Shown here piece by piece: positions 18,097 to 26,067 of a stretch of DNA of 64,000 bases (positions are counted from its first letter, which is position 1; each line of letters starts with the position of its first letter). The translations under genes and the position numbers were made by a program. Source of the DNA: Rhizobium sp. 16-449-1b (lineage in GTDB: Bacteria > Pseudomonadota > Alphaproteobacteria > Rhizobiales > Rhizobiaceae); contig NZ_JAGHMH010000004.1 in assembly GCF_017741935.1 (NCBI RefSeq), positions 186,001-250,000 on the forward strand, in the 5' to 3' direction. The notes under the pieces were generated by a model, which did not search any database, was not told where the DNA came from, and saw only the letters and a list, made by a program, of their open reading frames with translations.

Positions 18097-18933
18097 ATGA
18101 AGGGTCTAAGCCGGTTGTCGGCCATGTCGGGGCTTGTGTTGGCGGCCCTGTCGCTTGGCGGCTGCAACATTCTCGTGCCCGATACCGGCGCCACCGATCC
18201 GGCCCGTTTCGTGCAGGAAACCTATCCTGTCTTCTACAAGCCGCCGGGCATCGATCCCGATCGCGTCCGGCCGATCAATGCGCCGATCCCGCAGCGCCCC
18301 GGCGTCCCCGCGACGATCTACAACCAGACCTATGGCATCCCCGGCGCCACCCAGATGCGCACCTACGGCATGCCGTTGATCAATCCCGTCAGCGCCGCGA
18401 TGTATGGCGAGGTGAGGGACAACGACTTCACGCTGCCTGCCATCCCCGTCAGCCGCGTCGATCCTGTATATATGCGCCAGGAGGTCGATTACCCCTCGAC
18501 CGAAAAGCCCGGCACCATCGTCGTCAACACCAAGACCAAGCACCTCTATTTCATCGAGCCCAATGGCAAGGCCATGCGCTATGGCGTCGGGCTCGGCCGC
18601 GAAGGCTATGCCTGGTCCGGCCGTGGTGTCATCCAGTGGAAGCAGAAGTGGCCGCGCTGGACGCCGCCGGATGAGATGGTCAAGCGCCAGCCCGACGTGC
18701 GCTCGTTTTCGGCGGCAAACGGCGGCATGAACCCAGGCCTTGGAAATCCGCTCGGCGCCCGCGCCATGTATATCTTCAAGAACGGCGAGGATACGCTCTA
18801 CCGAATCCACGGAACGCCCGATTGGGAGTCGATCGGCAAGTCCACCTCGTCGGGCTGCGTACGCATGATGAACCAGGACGTGATCGATCTCTACGACCGT
18901 GTTTCGGCGAAGTCCGAGATCGTGGTGATGTAG
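18097..18933 (+). CDS. L,D-transpeptidase lipoprotein (YkuD domain)
   Basis: A 278-residue protein with a lipoprotein signal (VLAALSLGGC, lipid on the Cys) and a YkuD domain in the second half. The catalytic region reads HGTPDWESIGKSTSSGCVRM, with the His and the SxGCVR cysteine of L,D-transpeptidases. These enzymes make 3-3 peptidoglycan cross-links or attach proteins to peptidoglycan in the periplasm. It has a close paralogue directly downstream (19103-19828); the stretch from MYGEV to the end is shared almost domain-for-domain. Rhizobiales encode many such enzymes because of their polar growth. Confidence 0.92.
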   Translation: MKGLSRLSAMSGLVLAALSLGGCNILVPDTGATDPARFVQETYPVFYKPPGIDPDRVRPINAPIPQRPGVPATIYNQTYGIPGATQMRTYGMPLINPVSAAMYGEVRDNDFTLPAIPVSRVDPVYMRQEVDYPSTEKPGTIVVNTKTKHLYFIEPNGKAMRYGVGLGREGYAWSGRGVIQWKQKWPRWTPPDEMVKRQPDVRSFSAANGGMNPGLGNPLGARAMYIFKNGEDTLYRIHGTPDWESIGKSTSSGCVRMMNQDVIDLYDRVSAKSEIVVM

Positions 18934-19102
18934 CCGCGCAACAGGCGGCGTGAGAACGTCGCCGCAAGCGGGCACACGTCTTCGTGAGGTTCTGGTTTAT
19001 TTAGCATAACGGGATAGTTTCCTTGAATTGTGACTAGCGTTGAACAACCCTCCAGGAAACGACGTTCGCCGTTTCCGCGCTTAAGGAAAATTGACCCTCG
19101 TT

Positions 19103-19828
19103 ATGAGCTTTGACAAATCCATATCCCGCCGCAACTTTCTATCGCTTTCAGCGGTAACCGCGGCATCGGCGCTGGCAGGGTGTGCCTCCACTTCGGGCAC
19201 GAGCCCGTCGTACGGCCAGCCAATGGCATTCCCGAATCCGATCCGTGCCTTCCAGACGACGCCGGCGCCCACCGATGCCGAGCTCGCTGTCATGTACGGC
19301 CCGGTCGAGGATGGCGGCTTCCTCATTCCGCCGGTTCCCTACCAGCAGATCGATCCGCGCTACTATCGCCAGCAGGTCATCGATCCGACCGGCGAGCGCC
19401 CCGGCACCATCGTCGTCGATACCCCCTCGCGCTTCCTCTATCTCGTCCAGCCGGGCGGGACCGCGATGCGCTATGGTGTCGGCATCGGTCGCGAAGGCTT
19501 CGCCTGGCAGGGCGATGGCGTCATCCAGTGGCGTCAGAAGTGGCCGCGTTGGAAGCCACCGAATGAGATGGTCGCCCGTCAGCCGGAACTCGTGAAATAC
19601 TCGATCGAGAACGGCGGCATGGAGCCGGGTCTGAAGAACCCGCTCGGCGCCCGCGCGCTCTACATCTTCTCCGGCGGCCAGGACACGCTCTACCGCCTGC
19701 ACGGCAATCCGGACTGGCGCTCGATCGGCAAGGCCGTATCGTCGGGCTGCGTGCGCCTGCTGAACCAGGACATCATCGACCTCTACGACCGCGTGCCGAC
19801 CAAGGCGCCGATCGTCGTCAAGCAGTAA
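19103..19828 (+). CDS. second L,D-transpeptidase, Tat-type lipoprotein
   Basis: This 241-residue paralogue of the preceding gene has YkuD catalytic residues in HGNPDWRSIGKAVSSGCVRL. The N-terminus combines a twin-arginine motif (SRRNFLSLS) with a lipobox (SALAGC), so it appears to be a Tat-exported lipoprotein, whereas its twin has an ordinary lipoprotein signal. The start is uncertain: AAGGA at 19083-19087 is 3 bases before a TTG at 19091 and 15 bases before ATG 19103; both are poor spacings and both give the same mature protein. A strong terminator follows at 19841. Confidence 0.92.
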   Translation: MSFDKSISRRNFLSLSAVTAASALAGCASTSGTSPSYGQPMAFPNPIRAFQTTPAPTDAELAVMYGPVEDGGFLIPPVPYQQIDPRYYRQQVIDPTGERPGTIVVDTPSRFLYLVQPGGTAMRYGVGIGREGFAWQGDGVIQWRQKWPRWKPPNEMVARQPELVKYSIENGGMEPGLKNPLGARALYIFSGGQDTLYRLHGNPDWRSIGKAVSSGCVRLLNQDIIDLYDRVPTKAPIVVKQ

Positions 19829-19840
19829 GTCACTGTCTTC

Positions 19841-19869
19841 GTCTCTCCCCGATCCGGGGAGAGACTTTT
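19841..19869 (+). terminator. strong intrinsic terminator after the second L,D-transpeptidase
   Basis: GTCTCTCCCCG (19841-19851) pairs perfectly with CGGGGAGAGAC (19855-19865) around a 3-base loop, followed by TTTT. Confidence 0.9.
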
Positions 19870-19905
19870 CGCACCGGCCCCACGGCTGTGCGCCCCAAGC
19901 GCTCC

Positions 19906-20133
19906 TCATCCCCAGAACGCCGATTTCGCCGCTTCCGTCATCGCGTCTGCGCGCGACACGCCGATATCCTTGAGCTCGTCGTCGGTCAGCTCGCTGAGCG
20001 CCGCCCGTCCGCGTTGTTTCCGGCAGCGTGTCTCGATGCTCTCGATGAGGTTTCGCGCCGCCTCTGCAACCGTTGCCAGCAGTGCCGGCACGCGCGTCTG
20101 GCTTGATCTTTCGTCCGATGTGTCGGTCGCCAT
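19906..20133 (-). CDS. DUF1127 small protein
   Basis: A 75-residue protein whose C-terminal half is a DUF1127/YjiS-like domain (RGRAALSELTDDELKDIGVSRADA). Small DUF1127 proteins of rhizobia include RNA-binding regulators of phosphate and carbon metabolism in Agrobacterium, so a regulatory role is possible. The start at 20133 (MATDTSDERSSQ) follows AGAGAAGAG; a longer frame to 20187 has no support. It is divergent from the LysR gene, and the 96-bp gap contains a palindromic operator. Confidence 0.82.
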   Translation of the reverse strand: MATDTSDERSSQTRVPALLATVAEAARNLIESIETRCRKQRGRAALSELTDDELKDIGVSRADAMTEAAKSAFWG

Positions 20134-20192
20134 CTCTTCTCTCTCCGTCTTGGCCTGTCCCGACAATGCGCTGGATATATCCCGCAATGAAG

Positions 20193-20218
20193 CTTATGCA
20201 TCTTATGCAAATCATAAG
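20193..20218. promoter_or_regulatory. LysR-type operator between DUF1127 and lysR
   Basis: CTTATG-CAAAT-CATAAG (20202-20218) is a perfect palindrome with the T-N11-A core of LysR sites; an extra half-site CTTATG lies at 20193-20198. It ends 11 bases before the LysR start, so the regulator probably controls itself and the divergent DUF1127 gene. Confidence 0.75.
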
Positions 20219-20229
20219 AGAAACTTCGC

Positions 20230-21108
20230 ATGGCATTCGGCTTCGATCAGCTGCAGACCTTCATTCACATCGCCGAGCTCGGAAGCTTCACTGCCGCCGC
20301 CGACAAGACGGGCGTGACCCAGCCGGCGGTCAGCCTGCAGATCAAGCTCCTGGAACAGCGCCTCGGCGTGCGCCTGATCGAGCGCGTCGGGCGTCGGGCG
20401 CAGCCGACGGCGGCTGGTCTTGAGTTTCTCGACCATGCGCGGCGGATCATGCGGGAGCTTGCCGATGCCGAGGAGGCGATGGCGCCGCACAGGAATGGCG
20501 AGAGCGGCCGTGTGCGCATCGGCAGCGGCGCCACCGCGTCAATCCATCTGCTGCCGCTGGCGATCTCGCGCGCCAGGAAGAAGATGCCCGGGCTCGAAAT
20601 CACCGTCCGCATCGGCAACACCGACGACATCCTGCGCGATCTCGAGACCAATGCGCTCGATGTCGCGGTCGTGACGCTGCCGGCGCCCGGCCGGTCCTTC
20701 GAGGTCGAGGCATTCTATGACGACGAGCTGATGGTGGTTGCGCCGCGCGGCTCGGCCATCCCGCATGGCGGCCCGGACGCGGCCTTCGTCAACACCAAGC
20801 CGCTGCTGCTCTATGACGGCGGGAACACGAGGCGGACCATCGACGAATGGATGGGGCAGGCCGGTCTGGTCGCCCGCCCTGTCATGGAGTTCGGCAGCGT
20901 CGAGGCCATCAAGGAGCTGGTGGCGGCAGGCCTCGGCTGGTCCATCCTGCCCGGCCTTGCGCTGAAGCGCGACCGCGCCGGCTTCCTCGAAACCGCACCC
21001 GTCAGCCCGCCGCTGGTGCGCAAGCTCGGAATGGTCGTGCGCCGCGACAAGCATCTGAGCCGCGGCCTGCGGGAAATGATGAAATCACTGCGCGAGGCCG
21101 GGTCGTGA
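20230..21108 (+). CDS. LysR-family transcriptional regulator
   Basis: This 292-residue protein has an N-terminal winged helix-turn-helix (FDQLQTFIHIAELGSFTAAADKTGVTQPAVSLQIKLLE in pieces, residues 5-62) and a C-terminal periplasmic-binding-like effector domain (90-290). It sits alone between a divergent DUF1127 gene and a convergent methyltransferase, so its effector cannot be guessed. The operator at 20193-20218 overlaps its promoter, which points to autoregulation. Confidence 0.92.
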   Translation: MAFGFDQLQTFIHIAELGSFTAAADKTGVTQPAVSLQIKLLEQRLGVRLIERVGRRAQPTAAGLEFLDHARRIMRELADAEEAMAPHRNGESGRVRIGSGATASIHLLPLAISRARKKMPGLEITVRIGNTDDILRDLETNALDVAVVTLPAPGRSFEVEAFYDDELMVVAPRGSAIPHGGPDAAFVNTKPLLLYDGGNTRRTIDEWMGQAGLVARPVMEFGSVEAIKELVAAGLGWSILPGLALKRDRAGFLETAPVSPPLVRKLGMVVRRDKHLSRGLREMMKSLREAGS

Positions 21109-21140
21109 GACGCAAGTCGGTCTCATGATTGCTGAAAGCG

Positions 21141-21887
21141 TCAGGTCTTGTCGGCGCGAACGACGAGAAAGGGTGGTCTGCGCCGCTGGTCGGCAAGGCG
21201 CGGCCATCGATCGATATCGGCTTGATCAGGCATGGGCTCGAGCAGGCGGGTAATCGAAAAGCCCGCGTCCAACAATCCGTTGATATAGCTCGCCACCGTT
21301 CGGTGTTCTCGCGGAACGGTCAGCTCAAGCCAACGTGCGTCCCGATGACCCTCTTCACCGTAGCGGTCGACCGGCCATGCCTGCCTGACACCGTCGTCAC
21401 CGGTTATCCATTCTCGGGTATGGCAGGTGACGATTGGGTGTTCGACTGAGAAGATCAGGCAGCCCTTGGGCTTCAGCGCTCGATAGATGATATCGACTAG
21501 CCGCTCGAAATTTCCAACGTAGTGCAATGCCAGGCTGCTCAGAATGACGTCGAACCCAAGCTCCGGAAGTTGCAGATCCTCAAGCGACTGCTGTTTGAAT
21601 GCCAACTGCTTGAGAGCGGGCCCGTGTTGTTTTGCCTGTTCCAGCATGCGCTGTGAGGAATCGATGCCGAGCACACTTGCCGCGCCAAGTGCCACCAATT
21701 TTCGGCCCATGGCGCCTGCACCACATCCGAGATCTGCCACATCCGCTCCGGCGACATCTGGAAGAAGGGAGAGGACCGCGGGTTCCTCAACGACTTCATT
21801 CAACCTGCCGGCACGCTGGCGCATTGCTTCATAGGCGGAGAAAAGTGCCGGATCATCATACAGTCCAGGCTGACCACCGTTTGACAT
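21141..21887 (-). CDS. class I SAM-dependent methyltransferase
   Basis: A 248-residue protein. Motif I VADLGCGAGAMG (about 50-61) binds S-adenosylmethionine; GIDSSQRML and FDVILSSLALHYV are motifs II and IV. It belongs to the Methyltransf_11/25 group, which methylates small molecules. No neighbour indicates the substrate. It is convergent with lysR and lies 77 bp downstream of the ChaC-like gene on the same strand. Confidence 0.85.
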   Translation of the reverse strand: MSNGGQPGLYDDPALFSAYEAMRQRAGRLNEVVEEPAVLSLLPDVAGADVADLGCGAGAMGRKLVALGAASVLGIDSSQRMLEQAKQHGPALKQLAFKQQSLEDLQLPELGFDVILSSLALHYVGNFERLVDIIYRALKPKGCLIFSVEHPIVTCHTREWITGDDGVRQAWPVDRYGEEGHRDARWLELTVPREHRTVASYINGLLDAGFSITRLLEPMPDQADIDRWPRLADQRRRPPFLVVRADKT

Positions 21888-21964
21888 GCGCCCTCCTTGC
21901 GAGTGTTGGTGATGACCACCCTGTCGTCATACGGGTACTCGCATCGCCCGGCGTCGGCAAGCGG

Positions 21965-22675
21965 CTACGCCGTCGGCTCCGCGATCCCGTGGATCTGGCG
22001 GATCTCGGCGGCGACGAGCTCCTGCAGGCGCCAGAGGTTTCGGTCGTGGATGCCGAAATTCTCGAGATGCGTGACGGTGTTGTAGAGATATTCGGCGCAG
22101 GAGCCGACATAGCCGCAGGCGCGCGCAAGCGTGGCGGCCACCAGGGGCAGGGGTTGCTTGCGGTAGATCCGGTTGCCCGTCGGCCCGATCCAGAAGCCCA
22201 GCGCCCGAGCCCGGCCCTTAGGCGTTTTCACCGGCAGCCATCTTATAGTGTCGATATGCTCGCGTTCGCTGATCTCGCGGCGCAGCAACCGGGAAATCTG
22301 CGCGGCCCGGTCTCCCTGAGGCAGCTGGTACATCATGCCGTCGCACTGCCCGCCACGATCGAGCGCCATCATCAGCCCGGCCTGCTCGGGCGAGCCGCGC
22401 CAGTTCCTGATCTCCAGACAGAAGGAGCGATGCCAGCCGAGAGCCGTCGCGCGGCTCTGGTCCACGAACTCGAATTCCGGTTTCCAGATCAGCGAGCCGT
22501 AGGCGAAGACCCACAGCGGCTGCTCGCCGCTCTCTTCCGTCAGCCGCGCGGTGAGCGACGCGAAATCGTCGTCCGTCAGTGTCGTCAGGCGCGGGTCAGG
22601 GCCGGGATCGACCTCTTCGCGGTAGCAGAGTTGGACGAGATCGGGTGTGAGGCACATGGTGCGTGGTTTGGGCAT
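21965..22675 (-). CDS. ChaC-like glutathione-specific gamma-glutamylcyclotransferase
   Basis: About 236 residues. The fold signature YGSLIW (in WVFAYGSLIWKPEFEF) marks the gamma-glutamylcyclotransferase family, and the length and ...ALGFWIGPTG... region fit ChaC, which cleaves glutathione to 5-oxoproline and Cys-Gly in the cytoplasm. The start is ambiguous: GGAGG lies 2 bases before a TTG at 22687 and 14 before ATG 22675. A neighbouring ohrR/ohr pair means thiol and peroxide functions cluster here, though common regulation is not shown. Confidence 0.88.
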   Translation of the reverse strand: MPKPRTMCLTPDLVQLCYREEVDPGPDPRLTTLTDDDFASLTARLTEESGEQPLWVFAYGSLIWKPEFEFVDQSRATALGWHRSFCLEIRNWRGSPEQAGLMMALDRGGQCDGMMYQLPQGDRAAQISRLLRREISEREHIDTIRWLPVKTPKGRARALGFWIGPTGNRIYRKQPLPLVAATLARACGYVGSCAEYLYNTVTHLENFGIHDRNLWRLQELVAAEIRQIHGIAEPTA

Positions 22676-22791
22676 GACATCTCGCAATTCCTCCCGACTG
22701 AACTGCGCGAACAGGCGTCGCGGCTATAAAATTCGCAAACTATCCCTCGGAGTCAACCCGTCCGTCGGTCCCAGCGAGGGAATGGGCGGGC

Positions 22792-23274
22792 CTACCGCGT
22801 CTCGGTGAGATTGCCGCGCAGGCCGTGCAGCTTCTCGCGGATGTCGACCATCTCTTCGAGTGTGCAGCCGATCGCCTTGCCGATCTCGCCCATGATGCCG
22901 TCCACCTGCGAGCGCATCGCGTCGCCCTCTGACGTCAGCGTCACGATCACCTGCCGCTCGTCCTTGGGGTCGCGGGTGCGAACGATGAGCCCGCTCTGCT
23001 CTAGGCGCTTCAATAGCGGCGACAGCGTGCCCGAATCGAGATCGAGCTGCTCGCCGATGGTCTTCACCGGCAGCGCGGCCTTCTCCCACAGGACCAGCAT
23101 GACGAGATATTGCGGATAGGTGAGGCCCACCTTGTCGAGGATCGGCTTGTAGGCGCGCGTGAAGGCATGCGCCGTCGAATAGACCGCGAAACAGAGCTGT
23201 CGCTCCAGCCGCTTTTCCTCTTCCGGAATTTTCATCGTCTTTGTCGCCGTCTTGGTCGTATGGGCTTTCGTCAT
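22792..23274 (-). CDS. ohrR: OhrR, MarR-family organic-peroxide sensor
   Basis: A 160-residue MarR regulator. The N-terminal LERQLCFAVYSTAHAFTRAY with its Cys at about residue 28 is the OhrR redox sensor signature, and LTYPQYLVMLVLWE plus the winged helix (LDLDSGTLSPLLKRLE) follow. Organic peroxides oxidise the Cys and release DNA. ATG 23274 follows GGGGAAAG; the open frame further upstream crosses the operator and overlaps ohr. It is divergent from ohr across a 119-bp control region, the standard arrangement. Confidence 0.92.
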   Translation of the reverse strand: MTKAHTTKTATKTMKIPEEEKRLERQLCFAVYSTAHAFTRAYKPILDKVGLTYPQYLVMLVLWEKAALPVKTIGEQLDLDSGTLSPLLKRLEQSGLIVRTRDPKDERQVIVTLTSEGDAMRSQVDGIMGEIGKAIGCTLEEMVDIREKLHGLRGNLTETR

Positions 23275-23341
23275 CGTCTTTCCCCGATACCGCATTGTCG
23301 TCTTTTCGGATTCCGAATGCAATTTGCAAAATTCACTTGCG

Positions 23342-23356
23342 TACAATTTAATTGCG
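23342..23356. promoter_or_regulatory. OhrR operator
   Basis: TACAATTTAATTGCG closely matches the rhizobial OhrR box TACAATT-AATTGTA and lies between the divergent ohrR and ohr starts, 38 bases before ohr. A second GCAATTTGC palindrome lies a few bases to the left. Confidence 0.8.
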
Positions 23357-23393
23357 TGATATACAAAATCCAGCCCCAACGAAGGAGACTGAC

Positions 23394-23816
23394 ATGCCGA
23401 TCCTCTACACAACCAAAGCTTCCGCCACCGGTGGCCGCGCAGGCCGCGCCGTTTCCGAAAACGGCGTTCTCGATGTTACGCTGACGGTTCCGAAGGAACT
23501 TGGCGGCGATGGCGCCACCGGTACCAACCCGGAACAGCTCTTCGCGGCCGGCTACTCGGCCTGCTTCCTCGGTGCCCTGAAATTTGTCGCGGGCCAGCAG
23601 AAGGTCAAGATTCCGGAAGACACGACCGTCTCGGCCACCGTCGGCATCGGCCCGCGTGAAGATGGCGGCGGCTTCGGCATCGAAGTTGCGCTGACCGTCA
23701 ATATCCCGGGCCTCGACAAGCCGACCGCCGAAAAGCTGGCCGCTGCCGCCCACATCGTCTGCCCCTACAGCCACGCCATGCGCACCTCCACGGAAGTGCC
23801 TGTCACCGTCGCCTGA
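23394..23816 (+). CDS. ohr: Ohr, organic hydroperoxide reductase
   Basis: This 140-residue OsmC/Ohr protein reduces organic hydroperoxides in the cytoplasm, using lipoyl or similar dithiols. Both reactive cysteines are present (GYSACFLGAL and HIVCPYSHA), as is the Arg region near GGRAGRAVS. GAAGGAG precedes ATG 23394. It is controlled by the divergent ohrR and followed by a clear terminator. Confidence 0.95.
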   Translation: MPILYTTKASATGGRAGRAVSENGVLDVTLTVPKELGGDGATGTNPEQLFAAGYSACFLGALKFVAGQQKVKIPEDTTVSATVGIGPREDGGGFGIEVALTVNIPGLDKPTAEKLAAAAHIVCPYSHAMRTSTEVPVTVA

Positions 23817-23842
23817 TCAGGTAGAACCTGATAACGACCGCC

Positions 23843-23875
23843 AAAGCGTCGTGCTTTTCGGAGCGCGGCGCTTTT
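23843..23875 (+). terminator. terminator after ohr
   Basis: AAAGCGTCGTGCT (23843-23855) pairs with AGCGCGGCGCTTT (23862-23874) with two G-U pairs around a TTTCGG loop, and the 3' arm runs into TTTTT. Confidence 0.82.
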
Positions 23876-24215
23876 TGCTGTCTAGAAGCGCGCGATTCAG
23901 TGTACGCGGATTTTGAACATGTTCTAATATTCTGTTAAAGAATACTCACCATCTCATCATACCAGTTGACGAGTGGCTGGTAATTTGAAAGAAATATGTC
24001 GCTCGCTAGGGGAGGAGGCATGTCCGTTGGGGCTCGTGTGACAAGGCGCATTCGGTAATCGGGCGCGATCAGTTGCACAAGTATCGGACATAGGAGACCG
24101 ACTTTCGCGGTAGGGCTAGAGATCAACATCCAGCATTCCCGATACAACGGGGCTGCATAGCGCAAGTCGCACTCGTAGGCTCGATGGGCCGCAGCGGTCT
24201 TGCCGGGAGGACTAT
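23876..24215. other. gap upstream of the MFS gene, possible LysR remnant on the minus strand
   Basis: No intact gene. A minus-strand open stretch (about 23935-24210) reads like the last quarter of a LysR effector domain, for example GLLCPILVQL, RMRLV, then DMPPP and a final NWYDEMVSIL, with no DNA-binding domain. GGGAGGA at 24205-24211 is the ribosome site for the MFS gene. Confidence 0.35.
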
Positions 24216-25547
24216 GTGAACGCGACGTTTAAACTATCAGACCAGGAACAGCAGGTCGAAAAATCGGCGATCCGCAAGATCTCCATTCGCCTGGTTCCCT
24301 TCATCGCATTGATGTTCTTCATCAACTTCCTCGACCGTACGGCAATCTCCTTTGCCGGCCCGAACGGGATGACGCAGGACCTCGGCATGACCGCGGCCCA
24401 GTTCGGCTTTGCCGCCGGCATCTTCTTCGTTGGCTATATCGTTCTGGAAATCCCCAGCAACCTGGCGCTCCACAAATACGGCGCCCGCCGCTGGCTTGCC
24501 CGCATCATGGTGACCTGGGGCGTCGTTGCTATGCTCTTCACCTGGGTCAGCAGCGTCACCGGCCTTTATTCGCTGCGCTTCCTGCTCGGCGTTGCCGAGG
24601 CGGGCTTCTTCCCCGGCGCCATCCTCTATCTCAGCACTTGGGTTCCCGGCCGCCATCGCGCCAAGATCCTGGCGCTCTTCTATCTGGCCCAGCCGCTGAC
24701 GACAGTTATCGGCGCACCGATCGCTTCGCTGCTCATCCAGGCACACGGCCTGTTCGGCTACGAAGGCTGGCGCATCATGTTCTTCGGCGTCGCCGTTCCT
24801 GCGATCGTCGTCGGCATCATCACCTGGTTCTATCTGCCCGACACCCCGACCGCCGCCAAGTGGCTGACCTCGGAAGAGCGTGACTGGCTGAACCGCGAAC
24901 TCGCCAAGGAAGAAGCAGGCAAGCTCTCCGGCCACGGCTCGATGACCCTGCAGGCTCTCAAGGACAAGCGCGTCTGGCTGCTTTCGGTCATCTACTTCGG
25001 TCTGATCTACGGCCTCTATGCACTGGCCTTCTTCCTGCCGACGATCATTGCCGGCTTCGAGACCAAGTTCGGCACCAAGTTCAACGTCTTCGACAAGGGC
25101 CTGATCACGGCGATCCCGTATCTGCCGGCCGCCGTGGCGCTGTTCTTCTGGAGCCGCGATGCATCCAAGCGTGGCGTCCGCGCCTGGCACGTCGGCATCC
25201 CGGCTCTGGTCGGCGCGATCAGCATCCCGCTCGCCCTGCTGATGTCGTCCCCTGAGGCAACGGTTATCGCGATCACGCTCACCGCTTGCGCGATCTTCTC
25301 GGCGCTCCCGAACTTCTGGTCCTTCCCCTCGCGCTTCCTCACGGGTGCAGCAGCCGCCGCCGGCATCGCGCTCATCAACACCGTGGGTAACATCGCGGGC
25401 TTCGCGGCACCCTACATCACCGGTGCTGTCAAGGATGCCACGGGTCTCTACGAGATGCCGATGTTCATCGTCGGCGCGCTGATGCTGATCTCGGCCCTTC
25501 TGGCCTTCTCGATCGGCAAGACCATCAAGGACCCGTCAGCGAAGTAA
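24216..25547 (+). CDS. MFS transporter, anion:cation symporter family
   Basis: A 443-residue, 12-helix transporter. The N-terminal part NFLDRTAISFAGP and the loop RYGARRWLAR-like sequence (KYGARRWLAR) between helices 2 and 3 mark the ACS family, which takes up organic anions such as tartrate, galactonate, phthalate or hydroxyphenylacetate with protons. A cytoplasmic loop (about 205-245) splits the two halves. GTG 24216 is preferred because GGGAGGA lies just upstream and the overlapping ATG is out of frame. No catabolic gene is adjacent, so the substrate is unknown. Confidence 0.9.
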   Translation: MNATFKLSDQEQQVEKSAIRKISIRLVPFIALMFFINFLDRTAISFAGPNGMTQDLGMTAAQFGFAAGIFFVGYIVLEIPSNLALHKYGARRWLARIMVTWGVVAMLFTWVSSVTGLYSLRFLLGVAEAGFFPGAILYLSTWVPGRHRAKILALFYLAQPLTTVIGAPIASLLIQAHGLFGYEGWRIMFFGVAVPAIVVGIITWFYLPDTPTAAKWLTSEERDWLNRELAKEEAGKLSGHGSMTLQALKDKRVWLLSVIYFGLIYGLYALAFFLPTIIAGFETKFGTKFNVFDKGLITAIPYLPAAVALFFWSRDASKRGVRAWHVGIPALVGAISIPLALLMSSPEATVIAITLTACAIFSALPNFWSFPSRFLTGAAAAAGIALINTVGNIAGFAAPYITGAVKDATGLYEMPMFIVGALMLISALLAFSIGKTIKDPSAK

Positions 25548-25570
25548 GCTTGGCCGTCACAATTATTGGC

Positions 25571-25609
25571 AACCCGGTCCGCACTCGCAGGCCGGGTTGT
25601 TTTCTTTTC
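25571..25609 (+). terminator. terminator after the MFS gene
   Basis: AACCCGG (25571-25577) pairs with CCGGGTT (25592-25598) and is followed by GTTTTCTTTT. Confidence 0.75.
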
Positions 25610-25632
25610 AGGCGGAAGTTCCGCCAATCATC

Positions 25633-25673
25633 TTTCCATTGGAAATAAAATCGATATATTGTTTCCAAGGAAA
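25633..25673. promoter_or_regulatory. double operator of the Xre-RES toxin-antitoxin operon
   Basis: TTTCCATTGGAAA (25633-25645) is a perfect palindrome and TTTCCAAGGAAA (25662-25673) a near copy, with centres about 28 bp apart on the same helix face region. A TATATT -10-like element lies between them, so antitoxin binding would block transcription. The antitoxin ATG is at 25684. Confidence 0.75.
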
Positions 25674-25683
25674 GGAAATCGCC

Positions 25684-26067
25684 ATGGCCATCGCCCATCC
25701 GCTATCAGGTACCCAGCCGTCGGAGGCCGTCGTCATTACCAAGGCCGCCGTTGCCGCCGCCGAGCGCCTCGGCATCAGTGCCCGCACGCTGTCATCGGTG
25801 CTTGGCCTGTCGGAAGCCACGGTATCGCGCATGAAAAGGCAGGACTACCTGCTCGAGCGCGGCTCGAAATCCTTCGAGCTCGCCATTCTGCTCGTGCGCC
25901 TGTTCCGCTCGCTCGATGCCATCGTCGGTGGTGATGAAGCGGTCGCGCGCTCATGGCTGCGCAACGCCAACACCGCGCTCGGCGCCACGCCGCTCGAAAA
26001 GATCGTCAGCATATCAGGATTGACTGATGTCCTCGCCTACCTGGACGCCCGCCGCGCTATCGTCTGA
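25684..26067 (+). CDS. Xre/MbcA/ParS-type antitoxin with DUF2384 domain
   Basis: A 127-residue antitoxin: a Xre-like helix-turn-helix (about 25-65, GISARTLSSVLGLSEATVSRM) and a C-terminal DUF2384 toxin-binding domain (about 70-127, GGDEAVARSWLRNANTALG). AAAGGAAA lies before ATG 25684; the open frame from 25597 only runs through the operators. Its 3' end overlaps the toxin start by 41 bp, which couples translation. It should neutralise the RES toxin and repress the operon through the TTTCC-GGAAA sites. Confidence 0.9.
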   Translation: MAIAHPLSGTQPSEAVVITKAAVAAAERLGISARTLSSVLGLSEATVSRMKRQDYLLERGSKSFELAILLVRLFRSLDAIVGGDEAVARSWLRNANTALGATPLEKIVSISGLTDVLAYLDARRAIV

